From the NCBI RefSeq assembly GCF_000744655.1, contig NZ_JQMJ01000004.1, positions 3,658,001-3,722,000 of the forward strand: 64,000 bases of DNA. The letters are read 5' to 3'. The notes below the pieces were generated by a model, which worked only from the letters and a program-made list of their open reading frames with translations, was not told the origin of the DNA and did not search any database. Source of the stretch: Streptacidiphilus rugosus AM-16 (lineage in GTDB: Bacteria; Actinomycetota; Actinomycetes; Streptomycetales; Streptomycetaceae). How positions within the stretch are numbered: the stretch's first letter is position 1; every line of letters begins with the position of its first letter. A program made the position numbers and the translations under genes. Positions 52,793-62,671 of this stretch are shown in pieces.

Positions 52793-53566
52793 TCAGACCG
52801 CCTGCGGGACGCGCTCGGCGAGGAAGTCCTCCCAGGTGCGGGTGCCGAGGAGCGCGCCGTCGAGAGTGAGGTTGTCGCCGGCGCGGTAGGCGCGGCCGAC
52901 CTTGCCGGGGACGCGGAGCGGAAGGGTCGGGCGGTGCTTGCCGCAGGCGCTGAGGTAGCCCCGGGTCAGGTCGTCGAGACCGTAGACGCGGGGGCCGGCG
53001 ATGTCGGGGACCAGACCGGCCGGGGCCGACAGGGTCAGTTCGGCGAGGCGGGCGGCGACGTCCCTGGCGTCGACCGGCTGCCACCGCAGGCCGCCCGGCG
53101 CGGGCAGGACAGGAAGCCGCGCCATCGAGGCGGCGACCTTCAGGGCCAGGTCGTGGAACTGGGCGGCGCGCAGCACGGAGCAGGGGATGCCCGATCCGGT
53201 GACGGCCCGCTCCGCGGCCAGCTTCATCCTGAACCAGGCCAGCGGCACCCGGTCGACGCCGATCACGGAGATGTGCACCAGGTGCCGCACGTCCGCGCGC
53301 CGGGCCGCGGCGACCAGGTTGTCGGTGGCCGCCTCGTCGCCCTTCGGGCCGCCCGCCAGGTGCAGCACGGTGTCGACGTCGGCGAGCGCCGCGTCGAGGC
53401 CCCCTCCGGTGGCGAGGTCGACGGCGACGAAGTCGACGCCGTCCTCCGCCGCGTGCGCGTGCCGGCTCAGCACCCGGACCTCGCGGCCCGCCTCCCGCAG
53501 TCGCGGTACCACCAGCCGTCCCAGCGTGCCGGTGCCGCCGGTGACCAGGATCGGTGACGTCGTCAT
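52793..53566 (-). CDS. NmrA-like NAD(P)-binding epimerase/reductase
   Basis: 257 residues from the second ATG (53566; GGGAG six nt upstream). Rossmann motif TGGTGTLGRLVVPRL, VDTVLHLAGGPKGDEAATDNLV, HISVIGVDRVPL (Ser) and FRMKLAAERAV (weak YxxxK replacement, with Lys). It lacks the canonical catalytic Tyr, so it may be an atypical epimerase or a regulator-type NmrA protein. It is divergent from an ECF41 sigma factor; COE-type epimerases or oxidoreductases are the usual partners of ECF41. Confidence 0.85.
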   Translation of the reverse strand: MTTSPILVTGGTGTLGRLVVPRLREAGREVRVLSRHAHAAEDGVDFVAVDLATGGGLDAALADVDTVLHLAGGPKGDEAATDNLVAAARRADVRHLVHISVIGVDRVPLAWFRMKLAAERAVTGSGIPCSVLRAAQFHDLALKVAASMARLPVLPAPGGLRWQPVDARDVAARLAELTLSAPAGLVPDIAGPRVYGLDDLTRGYLSACGKHRPTLPLRVPGKVGRAYRAGDNLTLDGALLGTRTWEDFLAERVPQAV

Positions 53567-53643
53567 CATGACTCCCTCGTGACTCCGATATCGGGAGGCC
53601 TTCTCCCGTCGGCGTCCGTTAGTTTTCGTGGACCTGCAGCGTT

Positions 53644-53670
53644 GACCCCGGGCGAAGAAGGAACGTGACA
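53644..53670 (-). promoter_or_regulatory. Candidate ECF41 promoter for the epimerase gene
   Basis: On the minus strand, TGTCACG (53670-53664) is separated by 16 nt from GGTC (53647-53644). The known ECF41 target consensus is TGTCACA with a CGTC-like -10, so this matches with one difference in each box. It would give a leader of about 70 nt to the epimerase start at 53566. Confidence 0.4.
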
Positions 53671-53672
53671 CG

Positions 53673-54566
53673 GTGGACGAGATCGATTTCCTGAGCCTCG
53701 GGTTCGAGGAACACCGGCCGCATCTGCGGGCCGTCGCCTACCGGATGCTGGGCTCCCTCAGCGAGGCCGACGACGCCGTCCAGGACGCCTGGCTGCGGCT
53801 CGACCGCGCCTCGGCGGACCCGGAGGGCGAGCCGATCGAGAACCTCGGCGGCTGGCTGACCACGGTGGTGGCCCGGCTGTGCCTGAACCGGCTGCGCTCG
53901 CGCGAGCACCGGGCGGAGGATCCGCTGGACGCACGACCGGTCGAGCCGGTCGTCCGGCGGGAGGACGGCGGCGACCCCGAGCAGGAGGCGCTGCTGGCCG
54001 ACGCGGTCGGGCTGGCGATGCTGGTCGTCCTGGACCGGCTCTCCCCCGCCGAACGGTTCGCCTTCGTGCTGCACGACATGTTCGCGGTCCCCTTCGAGGA
54101 GATCAGCGTGATGATGGAGCGCACCCCCGAGGCGACCCGCCAACTGGCCAGCCGGGCCCGCCGCCGCGTCAAGGGCGCGACGACGGCGCCTGCGGCGGAT
54201 CTCGACCGGCGGCGCGTGGTGGTGGACGCCTATCTGACCGCCTCCAGGGGCGGGGACTTCGACGCGCTGGTCGCCCTGCTCGATCCGGACGTGGTGCTGC
54301 GTGCGGACCCCGCGGTCGGCCCCACCCCGACGCCGATCAGGCTCAGCGGCGCGCAGGTGGTGGCGAAGGCGGCACTGGCCTCGGTCGACCGGGCCAGGAC
54401 CACGCAGGCTGCGCTGGTCGACGGCACGGTCGGCCTGGTCATGGCGCCGCTCGGCCGCCTCACCGTGGTGCTGGTCTTCACCGTCGCCGCGGACGGGGCG
54501 ATCACGGAGATCGAGGTGATCGCCGAGCCTGAACGGCTGCGGGCACTGGAGATCGCCGTCCTGTAG
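53673..54566 (+). CDS. ECF41-type RNA polymerase sigma factor (SigJ-like)
   Basis: 297 residues from GTG 53673. Sigma-2 (LRAVAYRMLGSLSEADDAVQDAWLRLDR) and sigma-4 (PAERFAFVLHDMFAVPFEEISVMMERTPEATRQLASRARRRVK) precede a C-terminal SnoaL/NTF2-like domain of about 110 residues (VVDAYLTASRGGDFDALVALLDPDVVLRAD). This extra domain is the ECF41 hallmark and regulates the sigma factor without a separate anti-sigma factor. It is divergent from the epimerase, the classic ECF41 target type, and 38 nt upstream of the IS30 left end. Confidence 0.93.
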   Translation: MDEIDFLSLGFEEHRPHLRAVAYRMLGSLSEADDAVQDAWLRLDRASADPEGEPIENLGGWLTTVVARLCLNRLRSREHRAEDPLDARPVEPVVRREDGGDPEQEALLADAVGLAMLVVLDRLSPAERFAFVLHDMFAVPFEEISVMMERTPEATRQLASRARRRVKGATTAPAADLDRRRVVVDAYLTASRGGDFDALVALLDPDVVLRADPAVGPTPTPIRLSGAQVVAKAALASVDRARTTQAALVDGTVGLVMAPLGRLTVVLVFTVAADGAITEIEVIAEPERLRALEIAVL

Positions 54567-54603
54567 GCGGCCCGGCGCACACGACGGCCCCGGCCGGAAG
54601 GGC

Positions 54604-56232
<1,629 letters not shown>

Positions 56233-56354
56233 CCGCCCCGGGGGCGGGGCTTCGGGCGCGCGATCCACGGGTGAACGCGCTTGAGGTCACAGCTCGGTAA
56301 CGCCTCGTCAGTTCCGATTCTCAATGCCATTGTACATATCACATGCTATGCACC

Positions 56355-58013
56355 ATGAAAAAAGTCATCGCACTCCTCTCCGCCGCCGCGGCTTTCACCG
56401 CCGTCGGCGCCGTGGTCCCCGGCGTCGCCCCCGCCTCCGCCGTACCGAGGACCACGGCCGGGGAGCAGGCGACCCCCGAGCTGAACGACACCGGTCAGGG
56501 CACGCTCGACTGGCAGTCCTGCAACGACCCCACCACGCCCACCCTGCAGTGCGCGATGCTCGAGGTGCCGCTCGACTACGCGCATCCCCACGGCACGAAG
56601 ATCAAGATCAAGGTGGACCGGCTGCCCGCCACCGCGCCGAAGGCGCAGCAGCAGGGGCCGATCCTGCTGAACCCCGGCGGCCCCGGCGACTCCGGTCTGT
56701 GGATGCCCGCCTACATCGCGGGCGCGATCCCCAAGGACGTGGCCGCCACCTACGACTGGATCGGCTTCGACCCGCGCGGAACCAACGCCAGTGAGCCGCA
56801 CGTCACCTGCGACGCGCACTTCTTCGACGGCGAGCGGCCCGACTACCAGGTCAGTCAGGGCACCTCGCAGGCCTGGCTGGAGAAGTCGGCGCGCTACGCC
56901 GCCGACTGCGCGGCGAACTGGAGCTGGTTCCTGCCGCACATGACCACCGTGGACAACGCGCGCGACCTGGACAGCATCCGTCGCGCGCTGGGCGTCAAGA
57001 AGATCAACTTCTACGGTGGCTCGTGGGGCACCTCACTGGGCTCGACGTACGGCCAGCTCTTCCCCTCGCACGTGCGCCGGATGGTGCTCGACAGCATCGT
57101 CGGCCCGAGCATCAGCTGGTACGACCACAACATCCTCCAGGACAAGGAGCACCAGCGCCGTTTCGACGCCTTCGCCGCCTGGACCGCGAAGGCCGACTCC
57201 GTCTACCACCTCGGCACCGACGCGGCCGACGTGGAGAAGGCCTACTACCAGGTCGAGGCCGACCTGCGGACGCACCCGGTGGACGCCTCCCCCGCGCCGG
57301 GCAAGATCGGCCCGGCCGAGTTCGAGGACACCTTCTACGGCGGCGGCTACAACTTCCTGCGCTGGCCCCGGATGGCGACCGTGCTGTCGGCCTACCTCAC
57401 CAAGCACGACACCAGCGCACTGAACATCGCGTACAACCGCTACGCCGCGCCCGGCGCGGACGACGGCACCTTCCCCGCCTACAACGCGGTCCAGTGCACC
57501 GAGAACAGCTGGCCACGGGACTGGGAGTTCTGGAAGAAGGACCAGGCGAAGGTCGACGCCGTCGCGCCGTTCTACACGTACAACAACATGTGGTTCAACA
57601 CCGCGTGCATGTTCTGGCCCTACCAGGGTGACCAGAAGGGCCGGCTGAAGATCACCGGCAAGGGCCTGCCGCCGGTGCTCCTGTTCCAGGCGACGGAGGA
57701 CGCGGCCACCCCGTTCCAGGGCGGCCTGGCGATGCAGAAGGCGCTGCCGGGCTCCAAGCTGGTGGTCCAGGAGGGCGGCAGCTTCCACGAGATCCTGTTC
57801 CACGGCGACGCCTGCCTGGACGACACCTTCACCGCCTACCTGCGCGACGGCAGCCTCCCCACCGGCACCGGACCGATCGCCAAGACCTGCGCCCCCGAGG
57901 CAGACCCGGCCCCGGTCTACGTGACCCCGCCGCCGGCGACCGCCAAGTCGGCCGCCACCGCCGCGAGGCCGCTCGCCGCGACGGACCCCGAGGCGATCCA
58001 CGGCCGGCTGTAG
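56355..58013 (+). CDS. Secreted alpha/beta hydrolase, TAP-like tripeptidyl aminopeptidase
   Basis: 552 residues from ATG 56355. Sec signal (KKVIALLSAAAAFTAVGAVVPGVAPASA). S33-type fold: ILLNPGGPGDSG oxyanion segment, nucleophile Ser223 in FYGGSWGTS (GxSxG), Asp in LFQATEDAATP and His in GGSFHEIL, with the TAP C-terminal domain. Streptomyces tripeptidyl aminopeptidases of this type trim tripeptides from extracellular proteins. No strong SD is seen; a TTGTACATATCAC promoter-like segment lies about 30 nt upstream. Monocistronic. Confidence 0.9.
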   Translation: MKKVIALLSAAAAFTAVGAVVPGVAPASAVPRTTAGEQATPELNDTGQGTLDWQSCNDPTTPTLQCAMLEVPLDYAHPHGTKIKIKVDRLPATAPKAQQQGPILLNPGGPGDSGLWMPAYIAGAIPKDVAATYDWIGFDPRGTNASEPHVTCDAHFFDGERPDYQVSQGTSQAWLEKSARYAADCAANWSWFLPHMTTVDNARDLDSIRRALGVKKINFYGGSWGTSLGSTYGQLFPSHVRRMVLDSIVGPSISWYDHNILQDKEHQRRFDAFAAWTAKADSVYHLGTDAADVEKAYYQVEADLRTHPVDASPAPGKIGPAEFEDTFYGGGYNFLRWPRMATVLSAYLTKHDTSALNIAYNRYAAPGADDGTFPAYNAVQCTENSWPRDWEFWKKDQAKVDAVAPFYTYNNMWFNTACMFWPYQGDQKGRLKITGKGLPPVLLFQATEDAATPFQGGLAMQKALPGSKLVVQEGGSFHEILFHGDACLDDTFTAYLRDGSLPTGTGPIAKTCAPEADPAPVYVTPPPATAKSAATAARPLAATDPEAIHGRL

Positions 58014-58094
58014 CCGGACGGACGAGGCCGCCACCCGTCGACTGCCGGGCCGGTAGAGTGCGGGCGACCACCGAGCACGGAACCAGGGGGAGCC

Positions 58095-58700
58095 GTGGGG
58101 CTTTTCGACGCACCGGCCGAGTCGCCGCCCGGCGAGGACGAACTGGGGCCGCGGCCACCGCGGTCACGGCGCGGGCTCTGGTGGCAGTTCTGGTTCCAGT
58201 GGACCTATCTGCTGGTCGGCTCCGTCCTCATCCTCGCCGTCGCGGGGCTGCTGCTGTGGCTCGCCGCCCTCGGCGGGGACGTCGGCGGCGTCGGTGGCGG
58301 CGGCGGTTCCGGATCACAGAACCGGATCGGCGGCTCGGTCCTCCTGACCCGTCGTCAGTACCTGCTCGAACGCGACGGCGGACCTGACGCCTGGGCCGCC
58401 CGCGTGCAGGAGGCCCTCCGCCTGGGCACCCAGCGGGCGGACAGGCGGAGGGCCGAGCAGGAGCGGAGACGGGCGAAGGCGCTCGCCAAGGGCGGGACGC
58501 CGCCCCCGCTCGGCCCGGACCGGCTCCAGCTGACCCTGCCGGTCCACCGGGGCGCGGGCCTCGGCGTGGTCGCCGACCTGGCCGCGGCGTTCGGCTGGGA
58601 GCTGGACTGGAAGCCGACCCGGACCGCCCGCCTGGAGACCGCCCATCTGGTGCGGCGGTCTCCAGGCGGGGCCGAGGCGGAACCGGTCAGGGGTAACTGA
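58095..58700 (+). CDS. Single-span membrane protein of unknown function
   Basis: 201 residues from GTG 58095 (GGGGGGAG nearby). A charged N-terminus of 30 residues, one hydrophobic helix (FQWTYLLVGSVLILAVAGLLLWLAAL), a Gly-rich linker (GGVGGGGGSGSQ) and a basic/charged C-terminal domain (RRRAEQERRRAKALAK). It looks like a small scaffold or regulatory protein. The last 25 codons overlap a 17-bp hairpin and the stop of the convergent gene. No known domain. Confidence 0.75.
   Translation: MGLFDAPAESPPGEDELGPRPPRSRRGLWWQFWFQWTYLLVGSVLILAVAGLLLWLAALGGDVGGVGGGGGSGSQNRIGGSVLLTRRQYLLERDGGPDAWAARVQEALRLGTQRADRRRAEQERRRAKALAKGGTPPPLGPDRLQLTLPVHRGAGLGVVADLAAAFGWELDWKPTRTARLETAHLVRRSPGGAEAEPVRGN
58627..58670. 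terminator. Perfect 17-bp hairpin inside the gene end
   Basis: Arms 58627-58643 and 58654-58670 are fully complementary around a 10-nt loop. It lies in the last 25 codons of the plus-strand membrane protein gene and just before the stop (58687) of the minus-strand RICIN gene. It is probably a bidirectional terminator that overlaps coding sequence. Confidence 0.8.
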
Positions 58701-60909
58701 CCAGATCCGCCACGCTGTGGCCGGAGTTGGACGGGCCGCCGACTCCGTTCACGATGCTGCTGATCGTGCCGGTCCCGCCCAGCGAAACCGTCACCATGTC
58801 GTGCAGCGAGACGCCGGAGGTGCTGGGCACCTCGATGGCGTGGTCGGCCACGACCGACGAGTTGACGTTGAAGTAGCAGTAGACGCCGAGCCCCCAGGCC
58901 TGGTGGCTGGTCACGCCCGCGGCGACCTTGTAGGCCGCGTAGCCGCGGGTGCTGCCGTTCATCCAGCTCGACTGGTTCGGCGGGTCGTAGGGCAGCTCGT
59001 TCTGCAGGAAGTAGGTCCGGCCGCCGTTGCCGTTCCACAGCACCGCGTACTGCTGGTAGTGCTCGGCCGCCAGCCCGTACATGGTGACGTTCGCGCCGTT
59101 GACGACCAGGCCGTTCTGGGCGGTGTTGCTGGTCCAGCCGACGCCGCTGCCGTGGTCGGCGCGCCACAGCCACAGGTCGTCGCCGATGGTGTTGTTGCTG
59201 TTGACCTGGACGCTGACGGTCGCCTTGCCGACGGCCGCGCCGCCGACGCGGGCGAAGACGTCCGAGAGGACGGTCGGGTCGGCGGAGTGGTCCGCGCTCG
59301 CGCCGGTCGGGCCCACCTGCAGCAGCACCGGGGAGTTGGCAGTGCCGGCGTCGAAGAGCAGCCCGGCGATGCGGACGCCGTTCACGTCGGCGGTCGACAT
59401 CGCGGTGACGCCGTTGTCGGCCTCCAGCGTGGCGAGCCCCAGGCCGAGCACGACCGTGTCGGCGCGGGTCACCCTGATGGTGTCGGTGAGGTGGTAGACG
59501 CCGGGGGTGAACAGCAGATTCTGCCCGGCGGCCAGGGCCGCGTTGATGGTGGCGGCGCTGTCGCCCGGTTTGGCGATGTAGAACTGGCTGATCGGCAGTG
59601 AGGTCCCGGCCGTCTGTCCGCCGGACCAGGTGACGCCCTGGCTGTTGGTCCGGTCCCCGGGGACGAAGACCTGGTAGGCGCCGGAGCCGTCGACGTAGAG
59701 GTAGGGCTTCTCCGCGATGACCGGCGTCTGCCCGACGGTGGTGTAGGGCGGGTTCGGGAAGCTGGTCGTGGGGGCGTTGGTGTCGCCCACGAAGACCATG
59801 TTCCAGTTGGAGCCGGTCCAGCTCCCCCACTTGTCGTTGCGGGACAGCCACTGCTGCTGGCTGCCGGAGTCGACCTGGCCGTCCACCAGCGAGTCGCCGA
59901 GGAACCCGCCGCTGGACCAGCCGCCGTTGTCGTCCAGCACCATGTTCCCGGCCACGTGCACCCGGCGCATCGGCGAGGCCTGCGACACGGCCCACTTCAC
60001 CGTGCCGCTGGACGGCGTGTCGGTGAGGTTCTCCACGGAGCGCCAGAAGTTCTGGGTGGCGTTGCCGCCGTCCCACTGCGCGTCCGCGTTCACCCCGCCG
60101 CCGTTGATCGTGACGTCGCCGGGGTTCTGCCCCAGACCGGCCACCTGCGTGTAGTAGCCGACGGGCACGTTCACGTCGTACGAGCCGGGCTTGAACAGCA
60201 GGGCGTAGCGCTGCCCGCCGAACTGGTTGGTCTGCTGCTGGTTGTAGACCGCGTCGATCTGGCTCTGGATCGTCGCGGCCGACATCGAAGGATCGAAGAC
60301 CCGCACGTTGGGCCCGAGGTCGGGAGTGCCGGGCGGCGGGGTGACGCCCCCGACCGGGTTGAGCGTGAACGACTGGGCGGCGGTCCCGTTGCAGCTGTAC
60401 TGCTGGAGCTGGACGCTGTCCGCGGTGGAGGCGGAGGGGGTGTCCAGGCACTTGCCGCTGTAGCGGTTGACGAAGTGGTAGGTGCCGCCGGACTCCGCGA
60501 CCGGCAGCCACTGCTGGTTGCTGCCGCCGCCGTAGGCCCACAGCTGGATCGGCGAGCTGTCGGCGGCGGAGACGTTGCTGTCGTCCCAGACCTGGCCACT
60601 GCTGTTGGCGGTGCCGACCTGGAAGTAGCCGCCGCTGGTGGCGGTGAGGACCCACTGCTGGGCGGTGGTGCCGTTGCAGCTGTACTGCTGGACGGCAGTG
60701 CCGTTGGCCGTGGCCGCGGCGCGGGCGTCGACGCACTTGCCGCTGTTGAGGTTGGTGACGGTGTAGCTCGTGCCCGAGGTCACCGCGGTGGCCGCGTCGG
60801 CGACGGCGGCTCCGGCGAGCAGCGGGGACAGGGCGCCCGCCAGGAGCAGCGCGGTGGTCAGGCAGGTGGCGGCGGCCGCTCGGCGGGGCGTCGGTCGTCG
60901 GGTGCGCAT
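58687..60909 (-). CDS. Secreted RICIN-type lectin plus right-handed beta-helix (GH55-like) protein
   Basis: 740 residues from ATG 60909 (GGAAGGA upstream). A signal peptide ends near AGAAVADAA. Residues about 40-175 are a ricin B lectin domain (GKCVDARAAATANGTAVQQYSC repeats). Residues about 190-740 form a parallel beta-helix with repeated blades (NVRVFDPSMSAATIQSQIDAVYNQQ, GQRYALLFKPGSYDVNV, VYHLTDTIRVTRADTVVLGLGLAT). Sequences of this type are sometimes named adenylyl cyclase in databases, but the fold is that of polysaccharide lyases or GH55 glucanases. Enzyme activity is inferred. Convergent overlap of 14 nt with the membrane protein gene. Confidence 0.85.
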   Translation of the reverse strand: MRTRRPTPRRAAAATCLTTALLLAGALSPLLAGAAVADAATAVTSGTSYTVTNLNSGKCVDARAAATANGTAVQQYSCNGTTAQQWVLTATSGGYFQVGTANSSGQVWDDSNVSAADSSPIQLWAYGGGSNQQWLPVAESGGTYHFVNRYSGKCLDTPSASTADSVQLQQYSCNGTAAQSFTLNPVGGVTPPPGTPDLGPNVRVFDPSMSAATIQSQIDAVYNQQQTNQFGGQRYALLFKPGSYDVNVPVGYYTQVAGLGQNPGDVTINGGGVNADAQWDGGNATQNFWRSVENLTDTPSSGTVKWAVSQASPMRRVHVAGNMVLDDNGGWSSGGFLGDSLVDGQVDSGSQQQWLSRNDKWGSWTGSNWNMVFVGDTNAPTTSFPNPPYTTVGQTPVIAEKPYLYVDGSGAYQVFVPGDRTNSQGVTWSGGQTAGTSLPISQFYIAKPGDSAATINAALAAGQNLLFTPGVYHLTDTIRVTRADTVVLGLGLATLEADNGVTAMSTADVNGVRIAGLLFDAGTANSPVLLQVGPTGASADHSADPTVLSDVFARVGGAAVGKATVSVQVNSNNTIGDDLWLWRADHGSGVGWTSNTAQNGLVVNGANVTMYGLAAEHYQQYAVLWNGNGGRTYFLQNELPYDPPNQSSWMNGSTRGYAAYKVAAGVTSHQAWGLGVYCYFNVNSSVVADHAIEVPSTSGVSLHDMVTVSLGGTGTISSIVNGVGGPSNSGHSVADLVSYP

Positions 60910-61015
60910 GGTCTGGGTCCTTCCTGGTGCGTGGTGGTCATGGGGCCGTCGACACGCCGGCCGGCGAGCCGCGTCGGAGGACGGGGCGGCACCGGCCGGC
61001 GGCTGGCGGGCGGTG

Positions 61016-62431
61016 TCAGCTGGGCAGCGACCACTTCTGGTTGGCGCTGCCGGCGCAGGACCAGATCTGCAGCCGGGTGCCGTTCGCCGAGCTCGGACCC
61101 GTGGCGTCCAGGCACTTGCCGGAGTTCGGGTTGAGCAGGCTGCCGTCCGCGCGGGCCTGCCAGACCTGCGCGCCGGTCCCGTTGCAGTCGTACAGCTGCA
61201 CCTGGGTGCCGTTGGCGGTGCCCGCGGCGGTGACGTCCATGCACTTGCCGAGCGCCTGCAGGCTGCCGTTGGCGGCGACCGTCCAGCTCTGCGCGTTGGT
61301 GCCGTTGCAGTCGTAGAGCTGCACGGCGGTGCCGTTGGCGCTGTTCGCGCCGGCCACGTCCACGCACTTGCCGCCGTAGCCGGTGATCTGCCCGGTCGGG
61401 CTGCCGGTGCCGCCGCCACCGCCGGTGAGCGCGTTGAAGGTGCTCGCGAACTGGTAGGGGCTCTGCGAGGTGCCGCTGCAGGTGTCGGAGAGCGTGCCGT
61501 TGCTCGAGCAGGCCTTGTCGCGGCCGAGCGACCAGTAGGCCAGCTCCTGGATACCGTTGGCGGCGGCGAAGTTCTCCAGGGCCGAGGCGTTCCCGGTGGA
61601 GAAGACCTCGTTGGTGGAGTCGTTCACGCCGATCATCGGCGTGTTGCCCTCCATCGCCCACAACTGCGCCGAGCTCTTGGTGGTCCAGATCTGGCCGAGC
61701 TGGCCGTGCAGGGCGGTGGCCGCGTTGATCGCCGCCTGGCCCATGTCCTCGTTCGGGCCGTAGTCCATGGTCATGATGTTGACCAGGTTGACGTTGAGGT
61801 TGTGGCTCTTGGCGTTGTTCAGCAGGCTGAGCGAGTCGGAGAGCAGGCCGGTGGGGTCGACCGGGAGCGTGTAGTCGACCGACAGCGTCTTCCCCGCGGC
61901 CGCGTACTGCTGCTGGAGGTTGGCGAGCGCCTGGTTGCGGCGGTCGTTGGCCGCGGTGTCGTCCAGGGCGGCGCCCTCGACGTCCAGGTCGATCCTGGTC
62001 AGGTTCAGCGTGTCGATCACGCTCTTGTACGCGCTCTGCAGGCTGCTGACGCTGGTGCAGGCCTGGGCCAGCTCGGTGCCGGACGCGCCGCCGAAGGAGG
62101 CGATGACGTCGCCGCCCGAGGCGCGCAGGCTGTTGATCGCGCCGGTCCAGCCCGCGTCGGAGACGGAGGTGTCCCCGTTGAAGGTCGGACTGCAGCCGCC
62201 GCTGTTGCTGTTGATGACGAAGGCCAGCGTGTAGTACTTCAGCCCGGTCGCGTTCTGGGCCGTCGCCATGGCGGAGGGCGAGTTCCAGGTCTCGATGTAG
62301 GGGGCCGCGTAGTGGGCGGGGAAACCGGGTCCGGGATTGGCGGCCGCCTGAGCCGGTCCGGCGGCGGCGAACAGGCCCGCCACCGACAGCGGCAGGGCGA
62401 GCGCGGGGGCGAGGTGCTTGGTGACGCGCAT
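61016..62431 (-). CDS. Secreted GH18 chitinase-like enzyme with C-terminal RICIN domain
   Basis: 471 residues from ATG 62431 (GGAGGAG upstream). Signal ends near AQAAA. GH18 catalytic motif DxDxE at TRIDLDVEGA (Asp148, Asp150, Glu152), flanked by GGASGTELAQAC and the barrel segments YTLAFVINSNSGG and AYWSLGRDKAC. Residues about 345-471 form three ricin B repeats (GKCVDVAGANSANGTAVQLYDCNG and two more). This is a chitinase- or endo-beta-N-acetylglucosaminidase-type enzyme binding glycans through its lectin. Upstream repeats and palindromes probably control it. Confidence 0.92.
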   Translation of the reverse strand: MRVTKHLAPALALPLSVAGLFAAAGPAQAAANPGPGFPAHYAAPYIETWNSPSAMATAQNATGLKYYTLAFVINSNSGGCSPTFNGDTSVSDAGWTGAINSLRASGGDVIASFGGASGTELAQACTSVSSLQSAYKSVIDTLNLTRIDLDVEGAALDDTAANDRRNQALANLQQQYAAAGKTLSVDYTLPVDPTGLLSDSLSLLNNAKSHNLNVNLVNIMTMDYGPNEDMGQAAINAATALHGQLGQIWTTKSSAQLWAMEGNTPMIGVNDSTNEVFSTGNASALENFAAANGIQELAYWSLGRDKACSSNGTLSDTCSGTSQSPYQFASTFNALTGGGGGTGSPTGQITGYGGKCVDVAGANSANGTAVQLYDCNGTNAQSWTVAANGSLQALGKCMDVTAAGTANGTQVQLYDCNGTGAQVWQARADGSLLNPNSGKCLDATGPSSANGTRLQIWSCAGSANQKWSLPS

Positions 62432-62485
62432 ACGGGTCTCCTCCGACCGACCGTGTGTGGGGGAGGACGGTCGGCCAGCACCGGA

Positions 62486-62519
62486 GTCAATAGGCGGACA
62501 TGTCAGTACGTCAATAGGC
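62486..62519. promoter_or_regulatory. Tandem GTCAATAGGC repeats upstream of the GH18 gene
   Basis: GTCAATAGGC occurs at 62486-62495 and 62510-62519 (24-bp period; minus strand GCCTATTGAC). The spacing of about 2.3 turns suits a regulator dimer or promoter elements 55-88 nt before the GH18 start. A further imperfect dyad AGGAA-AGC-TTCCT lies at 62525-62537. Confidence 0.55.
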
Positions 62520-62610
62520 CAGACAGGAAAGCTTCCTAACACTTCATGTCGTCAACTCTCAGATTCGCACATCCGACAGGTCTGGCCTGCGCGTTCACAA
62601 GGCGGCGAGA

Positions 62611-62622
62611 GAGAGCGCTCTC
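62611..62622. promoter_or_regulatory. Palindrome GAGAGCGCTCTC, LacI/CebR-like operator
   Basis: A perfect 12-bp dyad, 180 nt upstream of the GH18 start. It is similar to the AGCGCT-core operators of LacI-family sugar repressors such as CebR (TGGGAGCGCTCCCA). This could link the chitinase-like gene to carbohydrate control; a LacI protein is not encoded in this window. Confidence 0.5.
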
Positions 62623-62671
62623 AGAGGAATTCGGGGCACTTTCGTCTTCGATGCTTGAACGAGGTGACGGG

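Noticed and set aside
58687..60909. Adenylyl cyclase annotation for the RICIN/beta-helix protein
   Set aside because: No cyclase catalytic motifs; the repeated blades show a right-handed beta-helix carbohydrate-active fold.
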